Source: Pseudocercospora fijiensis CIRAD86 | Lineage: Eukaryota > Ascomycota > Dothideomycetes > Mycosphaerellales > Mycosphaerellaceae | Length of the DNA: 64,000 nucleotides | Reading direction: 5' to 3' | Assembly (NCBI RefSeq): GCF_000340215.1 | Contig: NW_006921532.1 | Location: 124,001 to 188,000, forward strand | Shown: positions 23,571 to 34,990 of the stretch, in pieces | Layout: each line of letters starts with the position of its first letter | Position numbering within the stretch: position 1 is the stretch's first letter | Made by a program: the position numbers and the translations under genes | Notes under the pieces: generated by a model | Seen by the model: only the letters and a program-made list of their open reading frames with translations | Databases searched by the model: none | What the model was told of the DNA's origin: nothing

Positions 23571-24410
23571 TACCTAGCTCGAGGGATATTATACCCGCCC
23601 TAGGATTACAAGAGAGTACTAAACTTATCTGCCTCCCCTAGATTGCGGACAGACAATTATACTAGGAGGACATAGCGCTTTTTATCTTAAAGGCATTATG
23701 TACCTAGCTCCTACCCTACGACCTATAGGTATAGGATAGCTAGGATATAGAGAAAGTGCTAGAAACGGCTAAAAGGGACTTTATTCGAGCAGTAATCGAC
23801 CTTATTGCTACCGGCATTACTATATATTAGACGAACTCGACTATCCGCTTACGTAAGAATATCGATACGCAATTTAAGGCCATTTACGGAAGGCCCGGAC
23901 TAGGCCCTAATAGCATTTCACTATTTCTTGAAAGCGCTACTAAACGCTGCGCGTTACTTACATATATACTGTTTAACGGTACTCTCTATTAGAAATGCGG
24001 TATTACTAACCCTAGAAAGTTCGGAGAGCATACAGTTATGTATGTTAATAACGAAGGCCTGCCGCTAACCTAGAGTGCTACTCTAGCAGATATTATTAAC
24101 GCATTCTTCCGGATAACGCGTAGTACCTACAATTAATGCGATAGCTCTACGCGCAGTAGTCGCTTTGTTATCGGCGAGCTTCTAAAGTACTAGCTAGCGG
24201 ACATCGTATACGCTAGTTCGCGTAGACGACGATTTAAAATATAGCTAGGTATAGCACGTCTAATATAGCTCGGAGATAACAGTGCGAAAGATATAGCGTT
24301 TCGTCCTACAGCACTCGCATATTATAGAAACAAGTATTATATAGGGGCTGCAATTGTCTACGAAGAGGGCGAAGCTATCCGATATACCTACGATAGAATA
24401 AGGCACGGTA
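23570..24410 (+). pseudogene. RIP-degraded unknown gene
   Basis: Reads in one plus-strand frame for about 280 codons with only TAG/TAA breaks. Segments include RLPSSRDIIPALGLQESTKL, then LETAKRDFIRAVIDLIATGI, CALLTYILFNGTLYQKCGI, and ADIINAFFRITRSTYNQCDS, ending IGAAIVYEEGEAIRYTYD. It looks like a globular mostly helical protein. A neighbouring frame has an ATG (MSYDYLARGI at about 23558) and is readable for 60 codons, so a frameshift near the N-terminus is possible. Not recognised. Confidence 0.4.
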
Positions 24411-24429
24411 GCAAACCGACAAAGGCTAC

Positions 24430-25040
24430 GCCTCCTAGTGCGCCGGACACAGAAGCGGATATAAGCGTAATCGCTATAGAGTAGGACGTCTTACGTACGT
24501 AGCGGCGTATATATGTACTATATTCGTGTCGAGTAAGGCCGGGGACACTATACGAAATATCCGTGTATACTGTATTTATAGTAGAGATAGAGACAGCATA
24601 GGATATAGTAGCTTGTATTCGGCGCGTCCTGTATTGCGTATCTAGGAACACTAGCGATACTAAGTTGCGCCTAAGTCTAAGAAGGTCGAAGGTAGCGGAA
24701 ACTAATTTCTGTCCTATACTACCTAGCTCTTATAGCCTAGTGCGCTATACATTTATGCCTTCGTATTCTATAAACTCTTCTCTAAAATTACTATTAAGCG
24801 CTTTACGAGAAGCTTCGGCCTTAAGTGTATCGAGTCGGGGCGAATTGACCTTCTAGAACGCGACTCTAGTACCTCCTTCGGCTAGAATATTAATGCGGTC
24901 TAGCAATGCCTTCTAGAGGTCTTAATCTTCTAGATCTTGTGCCTGTTCCTAATCTTCTACGCCCTAGTCTTCGATAGCACTTATAGCCCTATAGAAGACA
25001 TACTAGCTAGTAGTCGCAATAATAATGCTTCGCTATCCCT
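24430..25040 (-). pseudogene. RIP-degraded unknown gene, convergent with the previous one
   Basis: Minus-strand reading gives an acidic, Gln/Asp/Leu-rich helical part (DLEDQDLQKALLDRINILAE, about 24960-24900), then REEFIEYEGINV and a continuous run LVSATFDLLRLRRNLVSLVF into an 87-codon open frame (24651-24388). The plus strand of 24665-24856 is also open, so strand is not certain. No motif recognised. Confidence 0.35.
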
Positions 25041-27300
25041 AGTCTAGTATTAGCTTTTCTCTATATATAGTGCTTGAAACGAGGGAGCGGAGTTAGATAG
25101 GTCTCTAAAGACGGCCGTATAAGAGACTTACATACCTCTCTATACTACTCCCTAAATTGCAATACTCCGAGCGCGGCTCGTAGCTCTATACGCCCCTAGG
25201 TAAGCGCTCGGTACTGCCTACTAGGTCCTTGCGCCTCGAGACGTTAGGTTATACGAAAGTACGGTATAGTAGCTATAGCGGGTCTAAAGTCGAAGGCCTA
25301 GCCTATACGCTAATCTTAGGAATCCGGACAAGTACCTACGATATATAAGAGAATAGCGTCTTAGTCGCTATATCGAAGGAATCGGGCGGTATCTATATTA
25401 GTACGTCTAGCCCTACGCTCGCTAGCGGTATATGTAAAGAGGTTATTAGGTGTAGCGCTATCTAGTGCCGAGAAGACGGAGGCCTTAGTAAGTAGTAAGT
25501 TAGGGAGAGGTAGCCGAAGCCTAGACGTAAGTAGGTCGAATATACTACTAGCTTTAGTTATATCTAGGAATCTATCGATTAGGTTCGCGGATAGGGGGAG
25601 GAAACGGAGCGAAGTAAAGCTAGGACAACGGGCATATTACTGCCTAATACTACGTTATAGCCGTGATTGTATCTACGCGCCCCGTTAACTAGGCAACGAA
25701 GGGCGATAGAGCGATAGAGGGGTAATAAAGCGCGAGATTATATATAATATCCTTGCTATATTAAGTGCCGTTGCACTTAGAAGCTACTAATTTCTTCCTA
25801 GCAATACTAGTCTATTCCTCCCTATTAAGGAAGCTAGAGTCACTCTATAGCCGCCTTATAAACTTTTCCGACTAAGCACGTAACTTACTAAGTAAGAATG
25901 TCTCTCCTTAAAAGCCCCCTATATAGTTAATCGTAGCTTAGATACTAGGCTCGTAGTAGTGATCTATACTAGCAAGCTACTCTTCCGTACTTGTAACTAA
26001 TTAGTAAGCTACGGATATAGATATAGCTTCGCTATTGTAGTCGCATCTACCTAGCGGAGCCGATCTATGCGCCTCGTTATTATTCCTTCTAGTCTAGTAG
26101 GGCACCTTGAATACTACGCTTTCCTATCTATAACCTATTACTCCTAAAAGTTAATAGGAGGTAGATCCATTCTGCCGGTAATATACCGCTGCTACTATGC
26201 CTTCCGGTAGTTGCTAGTCGGGGAGTAGGAAACTACGACGTAATTGTAGGAGGGACGAGGTTTAATCGTAAAGAGAAACCCCTCCGGATACGGTTATAGT
26301 AAAACGTCGACGAGACGGCCGGGCGTTATAAGACCGAACATAGTAAGGGCATAAGTACTATAGAGCTAGTAGTTAGTTAACTATATAAGATAGCGGATAG
26401 AGCACTTAAGAGTTATATAAATTTGTCTATAGGTGCTCTATTCTGTTTCTGTTTAGATCGCGAATGTGCGCGGCTTAGTCTATACTAGAGGAGGTAGTTA
26501 ACCTTTGCTAGAGGCGCGGACGATAGTAGTGCTAGATAATTCGGCGAGGTTAATTTGTTTAGTTTCTCGTTTAAGCTGGCTCGTAGGAGCCGGACAGGCG
26601 GAGGAAGCGGAAATTCCCTAGTATACGCGTAGCTTACGTTATCTGCTGCCGTATAAGGCACCTAGCCTCGTAATTATTATCGCTGCCCCGTCTAGTCTTC
26701 TGCTTCTATTCCAAAACAGGAGCCTCTAGGAAGAGATACTAGCACCTTTAATATAATAGTACTATATTAGCTACATAGGTATATTGTTATCGTCTCCTAG
26801 CTATACGACCTTCGTTAGAGTTGTATATAACATTATAATAGGCTAACACTATACATCGCTTATCTGTATATAGGCCTAAATAGAGTCGTAGGAAATGAAT
26901 CTATAGAAGGGAATAATACTGCGAGGACTTTACGTCGGGGAGGGTAGATCGCGAACAGAATAAGGCACTAGGGATGTTAGCTCCTAATGTAGTCGGCGAG
27001 TGCGGCGAATACAAGTAGAGTTAGGTATCGTAACGCATAGAGTAAACTAGGAAGTGTGTCTAGATGCTATAGAGTTATATAGCAAAAGATAATTAAAGAA
27101 ATTCGGGAAGAAGGTTAGTATAGAGAGGCGAGGGAGGAGCAAACTAAAATAAAGACGGCAAAGGGGAATGCTAGAAGCAGGTAGTGCGAAAATCGTAAAG
27201 CAGCTTAATAGGAACTAGTAAACTAAGTTATAACGGATTTAATCCAAAGTTATAGAATCTCTACCCTAGAGAGCCCTTCGCCCCGTCGGCTATATACTAA
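25040..27300. other. No resolvable gene; one Lys/Glu/Arg-rich coding remnant
   Basis: Mostly unreadable. On the plus strand about 27050-27270 gives a strongly charged helical segment (IIKEIREEGQYREAREEQTK and following) that looks like the C-terminal tail of a protein, family unknown. I find no repeat shared with the rest of the window here. Confidence 0.3.
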
Positions 27301-28530
27301 TATTTAAACGGCGACGTTAGAGTGTAGCAAGTTAAAACATCCTTCTCCCGGCTACCTAGACTGCTTCGTATCGGGTAGTAACTTAAATCATTCGCCCGCT
27401 ACCTCGCTACTCTAGTAAAGTCGCCTATACGACGCTCCGCCTATACGTTCTCGGGGACTGCAAACTCTAGCATAACCCCTATAAGCTTGCCTAGTATAGA
27501 AGTAATCTTTTCCTATTTAATAACCTTTCGGAATGCGGTAGAGTTGCCGTCTTTTAGATAGTATTAAACCGTCCCGTTTTAAAGCCGCTATACTAGAATA
27601 GTAACGAAGTAGTTAGAGAGATATACTATAAGAGCCGATATAGTAGCCCTTGAAATCTCTAGAGAGATGCTCCTACTATACTACTAAAGGAGTTTGTACG
27701 GGTCGGAAAGGATAGCTTATATATATATACCGGCCGGTAGTAGATCTCGTAAGGCTCCGAACGCGAGAAAATAGCTAATAGGGTTACCGAGTACGATACG
27801 TACGGTACGGAGCGTATCGTCGCACTTCTTATATTTCTAATCGGTCTCTTTCGAGCGGAAGACGGTATTAAAGATACCCTCTACCGTCTAGACGTCGTAG
27901 CTATCTATATCCGCTATAAATTTAGTGCCGCTACTATTAATACTAACTACGAGGCGAGGACTCTACGATAAAACCGTAACAGTCTCGCACCCCTCGTTAG
28001 GATAGTATATAACGAGAGTGTAAATCGTACGCGCTATCGGAACTGCGGAGAGGGCGACGTCCTAGATATCGTAAAACTTAGGAAGTCTAGGCTCCCCGAT
28101 TACCTTACGTACGGTACGGTAAGCGTCGGCTATAGCGATATCGAGCGCCTCCTACTGCCTAAATACTATCCTAATAAGGTAGTTTACAAGGTTCGAGGCG
28201 TTATTAGACGCGTATAGGTTGCTACCGCCTATAGCGTCCTTACGGCGACGCCCTAGCGATAACTATTTCGCGTAGTTAACTATAGTAGATAGAGTACAAT
28301 TGTTGTCTCTCTACCTCGGTACTAGAAGCCGCTCCGTAGCTAGTATATCTCTAAATGTCTCCTTCGTATCTACTAGGCTACCGCCGGGAATGATTACGTA
28401 AGTACTCTAGTCGATTTTAGAGTTTCTCCGAGTAACGAGCTTATCGATATAATCGGCGTATTCCGAGATATATCTCGAGAGCGCATCTTTAGCGGCTATC
28501 TTAGGCGGCAGTCTTGCGTAAAGGAGCTAA
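27300..28530 (-). pseudogene. RIP-degraded unknown gene ending at a palindromic repeat
   Basis: Well-preserved minus-strand frame of about 350 codons. It starts at the 44-bp palindrome (28535-28578) with YARLPPKIAAKDALSRYISE, continues with STYVIIPGGSLVDTKETFRD and KDAIGGSNLYASNNASNLVN, and goes on with LVVSINSSGTKFIADIDSYD and GIFNTVFRSKETDQKYKKCD toward about 27700, then degrades. The first part may have been cut or displaced by the palindrome. The pattern is of a soluble globular protein; family not recognised. Confidence 0.45.
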
Positions 28531-28534
28531 TATA

Positions 28535-28578
28535 GGTATATTAATCGCGTCCCGCTCGCGATCGGTAATTAATATACC
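28535..28578 (+). repeat. 44-bp palindrome (pal2), copy 1
   Basis: Arms GGTATATTAAT and ATTAATATACC around a 22-bp CG-rich core (CGCGTCCCGCTCGCGATCG...). Identical text is found at 45741-45784 and 48023-48066; a version with inverted core is at 37761-37804. Confidence 0.85.
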
Positions 28579-28904
28579 TACGGTATCCGATAGATCTCTC
28601 GTCGTCCTATAACGCCGCGAAGGTTCCTTAGCTATATCCTACTAGTGCTTAAGATCCTGTACGTTCGAGTTAGTAGCTAATTAGACGAAGACTTTATATT
28701 AGGGCCGAAGATACCTACCCTAGGATTCTAATCCTATAAGGAGCCGTTAGTAGTTTGCCTAAGTTAATATCGAAAGTAAGAGCAACGACGATGTTAGGCG
28801 TTAGTAGTTGCGCGTAAGACTCTTCTATATAGAATCCTCGAGAGTGTTAGCGTAGTAACGTCGGTATACGTAGCTATATAAGGTTTATTAACAAACATAC
28901 TAGG

Positions 28905-28948
28905 ATTTCCGTAGGCCGGTCCTAGCGAAACTACGGGAGGACCCGTAG
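28905..28948 (-). repeat. Double-hairpin module, copy 2 (inverted)
   Basis: Palindrome arms ATTTCCGTAGG and TCCTAGCGAAA (28905-28931) followed by CTACGGGAGGACCCGTAG (28931-28948). On the minus strand the order is small hairpin then large palindrome, matching 1933-1972. Confidence 0.75.
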
Positions 28949-28949
28949 C

Positions 28950-31150
28950 GTAATAGGGATCGCACTAGCAGGTATAAGCGCTAGAGGAGTTATACTAATG
29001 CTAGCCTATACCCTTCGGATCCAATTACCGTAGCTCGTGTATATAATTCGTATCTACGGTCGTAACCCGCTAATTTTGTTACGTCGCGCCGACTTCTTCG
29101 TAGCCTATACTATCGATACGTATTATCTAAGGCCTTAATATAGCCTGCCTAATTCTTAGACTACATTGCTTTAAGGTCGTAACTTCCTATGTTTAGTTTT
29201 GAATCTAGGGTTTTCTTAATATAGCTTAGTAGCGGAAGAGGCGCTAGGAAGCTACCTAAAGGCGGAGGAGCTAACTAAAGCCTAAATATCGCTCTAAACG
29301 TAGCCGCCGTAGCTCTACGGCTACACGCCTAATACTAGCACGCTGCCGTACTATAGCGTTAACGCGTTAGTAATATCGCCTGTTCTATTATACGCTATAG
29401 GTTAGGGCAATTTCTAAGCATTCGCTACGCGCAAGGCATTTATTAGGCTAATCGAGCGTTAAGAGCTAAGCTACCTAAGCCCCGGGAACTAACCTCTCTA
29501 AATTCGGAGGCTGAAAGTAGATTAACGCATCCCGATCTATAATCCTACTATCGACTTTGATAAGTACGGGCTGCAATACCGCTATTAACTTAATATATGC
29601 CGAACTAATACGATCTAGTCTAAACTAATAGCGATTATATCGGTAACTATAAAATACAAGGACAACTAGTACGACTCCTAGCGGGTTGTACTTCCTAAAG
29701 GGTTAGTAGCTTAAAGCATTATCTTTGACTAACTAGTCCCCTATAACGCGCTATTACGCTCGTAGAGTAGATCTTTATAGAGGTAATAAACTACTAGATC
29801 TTAATAATAACTTAGTATCCTCTAATCGCCTATATTTATTTTGATACGCGTACGATATATAGCAGAACGTCTAGGCCTAAGAACTTATATAGGGCGTCTA
29901 TAAGCAACTATCTGCTATATTTAGTTACAGAACCAAGTACTAAGGGCCTAGGCATCTAGATAGCCCGGACTAGACCTCTTCCTACGGTATGTATTATACT
30001 TCCTATTGCATATTGGTTTATTAGTCTAAAGTAGTAGTAGTAGGAGACTCGAGCGAGAAGTGCTAACCCTTTAATATAACTCTTAGCTATTAGCTAAAAG
30101 AGGTAACCGAGTTCTAGTAAGGGCTAGCTTTATATTAACCCCCTTAGTGCCTATATTAGTTCTATTTACTATACCCTACTAGCGCGGACCGAATCTCCTT
30201 ACCTATCGCCGCTTATTAGACCGAGGTATAACGACTCCGTATAGGCGTAACCGTACGTAGCGCAATTTAATAACCGAGCATATCGAGGGTTATAGAGCTC
30301 GAAGTTACGCCCGGATATCCGAACCCTATAGAAGGTATATCGTCTTCTTGTAACTAGAGCCGACTTAGTTATATTAATAGACGTAGAGTCCGCATATACT
30401 AGGGTAGCTTCTATAATAATACCTTTCCCTCGGAGACGAGCTACGTATAGCTTTCGAGACTATCTCGCCTAGGCTTGTCGCCTTGTCCGTATAGGTAGAG
30501 ACGTGCGTCTATAACGAAAGGACTAAAGTACCGCCGAGCTCGATCGTTATCTCGATACCGACGTACGGTATAGGCTAACCGCTTACGTAGACCCGTTACT
30601 ACGAGTAAATACAATTAGGATCTGTATACAAATAGAAACTATAATTGTGCGGCTAAATGTATACAATTTCGCTAGACTAACTTAGCACTTGCTTTATATA
30701 CGTATATACGAAGCCGCGTATAGTAACTCCGTAGTATATATATCCTTCCGACTCTTCGGTAGATACCTTGTATCCGGATATCGATATATTATACGGCTAG
30801 ATCGGTAAGGCTATCGCTCTATTAAGCTCCCTAACGACCTACTTATACGAGTACTCCTCGGATCTTATATACTCTTCCTATACCCTATTCCTAGCGGTCT
30901 AATATATAGATTTGTTCTAGTAATGTAAAAAATTGACTATTCGACGGAGGTATATAGATTGTTAAACCGTAGCAGCGAACCGATAATTAACCCGCTAACT
31001 CCTTATAATATCGCAGGGTAGTAGGAAGGAGAGTATATACTCGAGAAGCTTAGCGGTATAAAGTACGGCCTGCGGCGCTAGTAGGGCGTTATAGGACATA
31101 GTGTAATAGAATAGAGCTCCCTTATTATTGGATATAGGACCCTAAAGTAG
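28950..31150. pseudogene. Coding-like remnant, strand unresolved
   Basis: Both strands can be read for long stretches. On the plus strand 29540-30600 reads through with LLDLNNNLVSSNRLYLFQYA and PFNITLSYQLKEVTEFQQG. On the minus strand 30960-30330 gives ESEGYIYYGVTIRGFVYTYI, IVYIQPHNYSFYLYTDPNCI and YVGIEITIELGGTLVLSLQT, which looks the more like a folded protein. I cannot decide between them or identify a family; a pair of overlapping or neighbouring genes is possible. Confidence 0.3.
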
Positions 31151-31369
31151 TAGTATAGTAGATAGTAAGGTTTATAAAGGATCGAGGGGAGAAACTATAC
31201 GCCCCGGAAGGGCCCCGCCGGCTACTGCCGATATCTATTTTTAGATTACTCTAAAGCCTAAATAAAGTAGATGTTATAGAACTATCTTCTTTTATTTCTT
31301 CCTTTAAGGTCTCCGGTATATTAGAACCCTAATATACTAGGTATATATAGCAGTATAGTAGTAGGAAGA

Positions 31370-32100
31370 GGTTATATAGTGCGAGAGCTATAGCTGTTAA
31401 AACGACTCTACTAGACCTTCCGATCGCTACGGAGGTTAGGAGCGTAGTACCGATAGTACTACCGTAGGAGAACTACTATTACCGCAAGATAAACGAAGCG
31501 AAATACCTTAAACGCCTTAAGGAGCGCCTACTACTATACGCAACCCGAGTAAGTATATAGTAAGGCCTCGACAATCTAGCCCTTAGGATAGCGGAGGCTA
31601 TTACGTAGGCTATCGTAGAGAGCACACTACTGCTCCGAGTAACCTTAAGATCGAAACCTAGGTTTTATAAAGAGTGCCGGGAGGCTCTTACGGCAGCGAA
31701 GAAGGCCGCAATTTAAGCAGCCGACTTTCTATACCGATTAGGGCTCCTAGCGCAGTTTATAGGGGCAAAGATATAGTTTATCGGCCCTCCTAAATAGGAA
31801 GTACGCTAGTACTACTAGAGTGCATTAATCGGATAGCCGTAGGCTAGAGCAGGTTATATAAACGTATAAAGACGCAGTACGCGATAGCTATATTACGAAC
31901 CGCTCGTATATTTACTATAACGATCGAGTCCTATAACTCCTATCCTACGCCGAAAGCACTAAGCGAAACGATATACCGAATATCGTTTCCGCTACTATAA
32001 TAATCTCCGCTCTATACTAAGAATATACGGAGAGAAGTCAAACCCGGCTAATTAGACGAGGCCGAGCTACCCTAAGCTAGCCTTAACGCCGAGAAGCCGA
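31370..32100 (+). mobile_element. Tad-like LINE, internally deleted copy 1
   Basis: Plus-strand frame with only TAG/TAA breaks. About 31400-31680 matches the segment between endonuclease and reverse transcriptase of fungal Tad-type LINEs (YLKRLKERLLLYATR, then SKPRFYKECREALTAAKKA, like the usual SKPGFTEECKEA pattern). This joins directly to the C-terminal part of ORF2 (AADFLYRLGLLAQFIGAKIQ). The reverse transcriptase and RNase H between them are missing, so this is an internal-deletion derivative. The C-terminal 400 bp repeat at 32690-33071. Confidence 0.65.
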
Positions 32101-33175
32101 GAAGCAGAAGAGGACTCCCGCTTCCCGTAAAGCTACCGGTATACGCCCTCCTACTAAAGCAAAAGAAGGCAACGATATAGCGGCTAACGATCGGTTAAAG
32201 GAGGCTCCCGGCGAAGAGCCTACTCCGAACCCTAAGACTTATTAATCCCCGTAGGTCGTTATACCGCGAACGAGAGATATAAACGTATAACCGCACTCCT
32301 AAAGCAATACTATAGATACTACCGCTAATGATACCGTACTACCTCTAGGAGCGCCCGCCGTAGAGATACTAGCAGTCCCTCCGAGAAGAAGCCCGGATAC
32401 TCGCTAAGACACTACGGAAGCTCTATAGTACGCCGAAGATGTCTAAGGGAGTCTTATTAATTATCTACTAGATAAGAACGGGCAGGATAGGCTTAAACGC
32501 CTACCTAATATCGATTAAGGTCCGTACGGACAATACCTACCGTTTATACGACGGCGAAACCGAGACGCTTACCTATATACTATACGAATGCCCGAACCTT
32601 TAACTACTCTAGAAGGAAGTCCTCGGCAGTATAGTATTATATACTATAGCGTCGCTAGTTTATAAACTTCTTACTATACCGAAGACCGCAATTTAAGCAG
32701 CCGACTTCCTATACCGTATAGGGCTCCTAGCGCAGTTTATAGGGGCAAAGATATAGTTTATCGCTCCTCCCGAAGAAGAGGAATAAGCTAGTAATACTAG
32801 CGTGTATTAATCGGACAGCCGTAGGCTAGAGCAGGTTATAAGAACGTATAAAGATATAGCACGAGACAACTATACTACGAACCGCTCCCTTATTTACAAC
32901 AACGATTGAGCCCTACGATCTCTATACTATCCCGAAAACGCTATAGGAAACGATATACCGAAAGACGCTTCCGCTATTAGATAGATCTCCGCTCTCCGCT
33001 AAGAGTATACGGAGTAAACTCAAATCCGGCCAATTAGATAAGGCTAAGCTAGCCTAAGCTAGCCTCGACGCTAAGAAGCCGACAACATTATATACAGATA
33101 CCGTACCTTTAAGTTCTTAACGGATTCTATATCGTACCGAAAAATGCTATAGAACGGACATTTTTTTGCAGGGGA
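32100..33175 (+). mobile_element. Tad-like LINE, internally deleted copy 2
   Basis: Begins with an ORF1-like segment (about 32120-32490: basic and Pro-rich, then EALQYAEDVQGSLINYLLDK), which runs into the last part of ORF2: a Cys/His-type motif LTYILYECPNLQLLQKEVLG (about 32570-32630) and the same C-terminus as copy 1 (AADFLYRIGLLAQFIGAKIQ). Ends with a T7 run near 33157. Two LINE copies in tandem with different internal deletions; both RIP-mutated. Neither can code for a reverse transcriptase. Confidence 0.65.
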
Positions 33176-33199
33176 TAGTATAGTAAACGCACGAGTTTA

Positions 33200-34740
33200 T
33201 CTATATTAGGAGGCGGCTAGAGGGGCTTAGCGGCGGACAGGATACAAAAGGAGGCTATATGCCTACCTTTCCTAAGATGCTATATACTACCTAGCACCTC
33301 CGAACGACCGAGCAAATACTACCGCGAGCGCCCGCTAACATATCTATTCTATAATTAGCACTCCTCGAGCTATAGCTACTACCGTAGGCTAAAGGCACCC
33401 GTATCTAAGAGCGCTACTTCCCGACCGCCTTTATCTTTAAGCTAGAATCTACCTACTAAGACATCTAGCGGGTATACCGTAGGGAGAGCGCCGAGGACCT
33501 TACGGTAATATTAGTTCTCGAGAGGTTCCTCGCGCGTATCTAGGAAGAGGCGACAAGGAGGTATAGAAAGGAGAGCATCTATATGCACCTACGCAACCTT
33601 AGCTTTACTATAGGGAAGCAGAAGGGACAATATAGTAGAGACGAAGACCCGTTAGAATCTAACTAGATAAAGACATTTAAGGACTTTATAAAGGCAAAGA
33701 TAAAGAGACCAAATAGCAGCATACTAATAGTAAGGATAGCCCTCTTTACTAATACTACTTCAAACCTACTAGGCAGGCTAAAGGAGTATAAGCAAGACGA
33801 ATAGTATGCTTAGGCTTATACGGTAGTACAGCTCCTAGGCAGATAAGGCTACAATTTAATAATATACGATTCTAACGCTAGTAACGAACGAATTAGACTA
33901 AAGCCGGCAGAGACCTTCCTACTATATATGCAATAGGTGTTCCTTAAGGCCCTAATAGAGAAACGCATAGTACGCGCCGTCTACTTCGGGGATATATACG
34001 ATAACGGCAACCTAGTATATAACATTCAGCGTAAGTCCGGGACCTTCTACTTAGGCAAATGCCTTATAGACACTCTGTTTTAGATACATAGGATAGCCTA
34101 CGCAAAAGACACACCCTAGGGAGACCTAGAGGACCCGAGATAGTTTAGCTTCTAGAAAATCAAAGGTATAGGTAGTTACCTTCAAAGGACTAGGAAGTAA
34201 TACAGACAGTAGGCGGAGGTACAGACATTTATTTATCTACTTAATCCTATTAGTTTGAATCTACTAGGCGTTACTAGTTAGCATAAAGGAGTAAAAAGCA
34301 TAAGAACATAGTCTGTATTTAGCATTGTAATAGTATTCACTTTAGGAGCGGTAGTATTAGTATATAGTTTCTATAGATAGTTAGAGCCTAGCATAGCGTT
34401 CAAATAGTAGATAGCTAGCGGCCTTAAGCCGCACTTAGATTAGCCGAGGAGCGGGCTAAAAAAGGAACTAATAATAAAGGTTTTAGAGTTAGGGTTAGGG
34501 AAACACGGTTAGCCTTATATAGCATACGTCCGGAGGCTTTTGCATCTCCTATATACCGGGCGCTATTATTATATCGAACTAAGTAGTAGTCGGATTGCGT
34601 TTAGGAGTAAGTTAGATGCGTGTCGGAAACGTAGGGGCCTCTAACTATTAGGTATATTAACTCCGTTAACGCCCGTTAGTAGTTAATCAAATCTACGTCG
34701 CTTAGCTAAATAAGCCTATTTATTTAGTCAGAATTGATCA
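33200..34740 (+). pseudogene. RIP-degraded unknown gene
   Basis: Continuous plus-strand frame, about 480 codons. Readable segments: ISILQLALLELQLLPQAKG, ESAEDLTVILVLERFLARIQ, IYMHLRNLSFTIGKQKGQYS, NSSILIVRIALFTNTTSNLL, ERIRLKPAETFLLYMQQVFL, GTFYLGKCLIDTLFQIHRIA, and a more hydrophobic tail near 34320-34380 that could be a membrane segment (FSIVIVFTLGAVVLVYSFY). It is less mutated than many neighbours (stops well spaced) and retains CA/TG in places. The TTAGGGTTAGGG at 34489-34500 falls inside this frame. Family not recognised. Confidence 0.45.
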
Positions 34741-34990
34741 AATAAGCCTATCTATATTATCGTATGCCTGTTTATCGAAATGGCGCAATTTAGTCTAGTT
34801 TTAGGTAATATTTAGTTATAGAAGGTATAGTTTAGTTAAAGATGCGCCTATATACTATATAATCTAGAATTTTAAGACGCCTACGAAGGCCGTAGAAGCT
34901 ATACCTTGTAACCTTTATTTTGCTATAACAATATACCTAAATATAGCAATTACTACGTCTAAGGTCTAACGGACCCTTACGGCTTATAAC
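34741..34990. other. Spacer, nothing recognised
   Basis: Converging ends of the plus gene at 33200-34740 and gene A. Contains AATAAGCCTAT twice (about 34706 and 34743) but no clear repeat unit. Confidence 0.4.

Noticed and set aside
24665..24856. Plus-strand 63-codon ORF
   Set aside because: The opposite strand gives a longer, more protein-like reading; this looks like a shadow made open by TGA depletion.
34487..34500. AGTTAGGGTTAGGG as a telomere relic
   Set aside because: Only two units and it lies inside a readable coding frame (VLELGLGKHG), so chance is enough.
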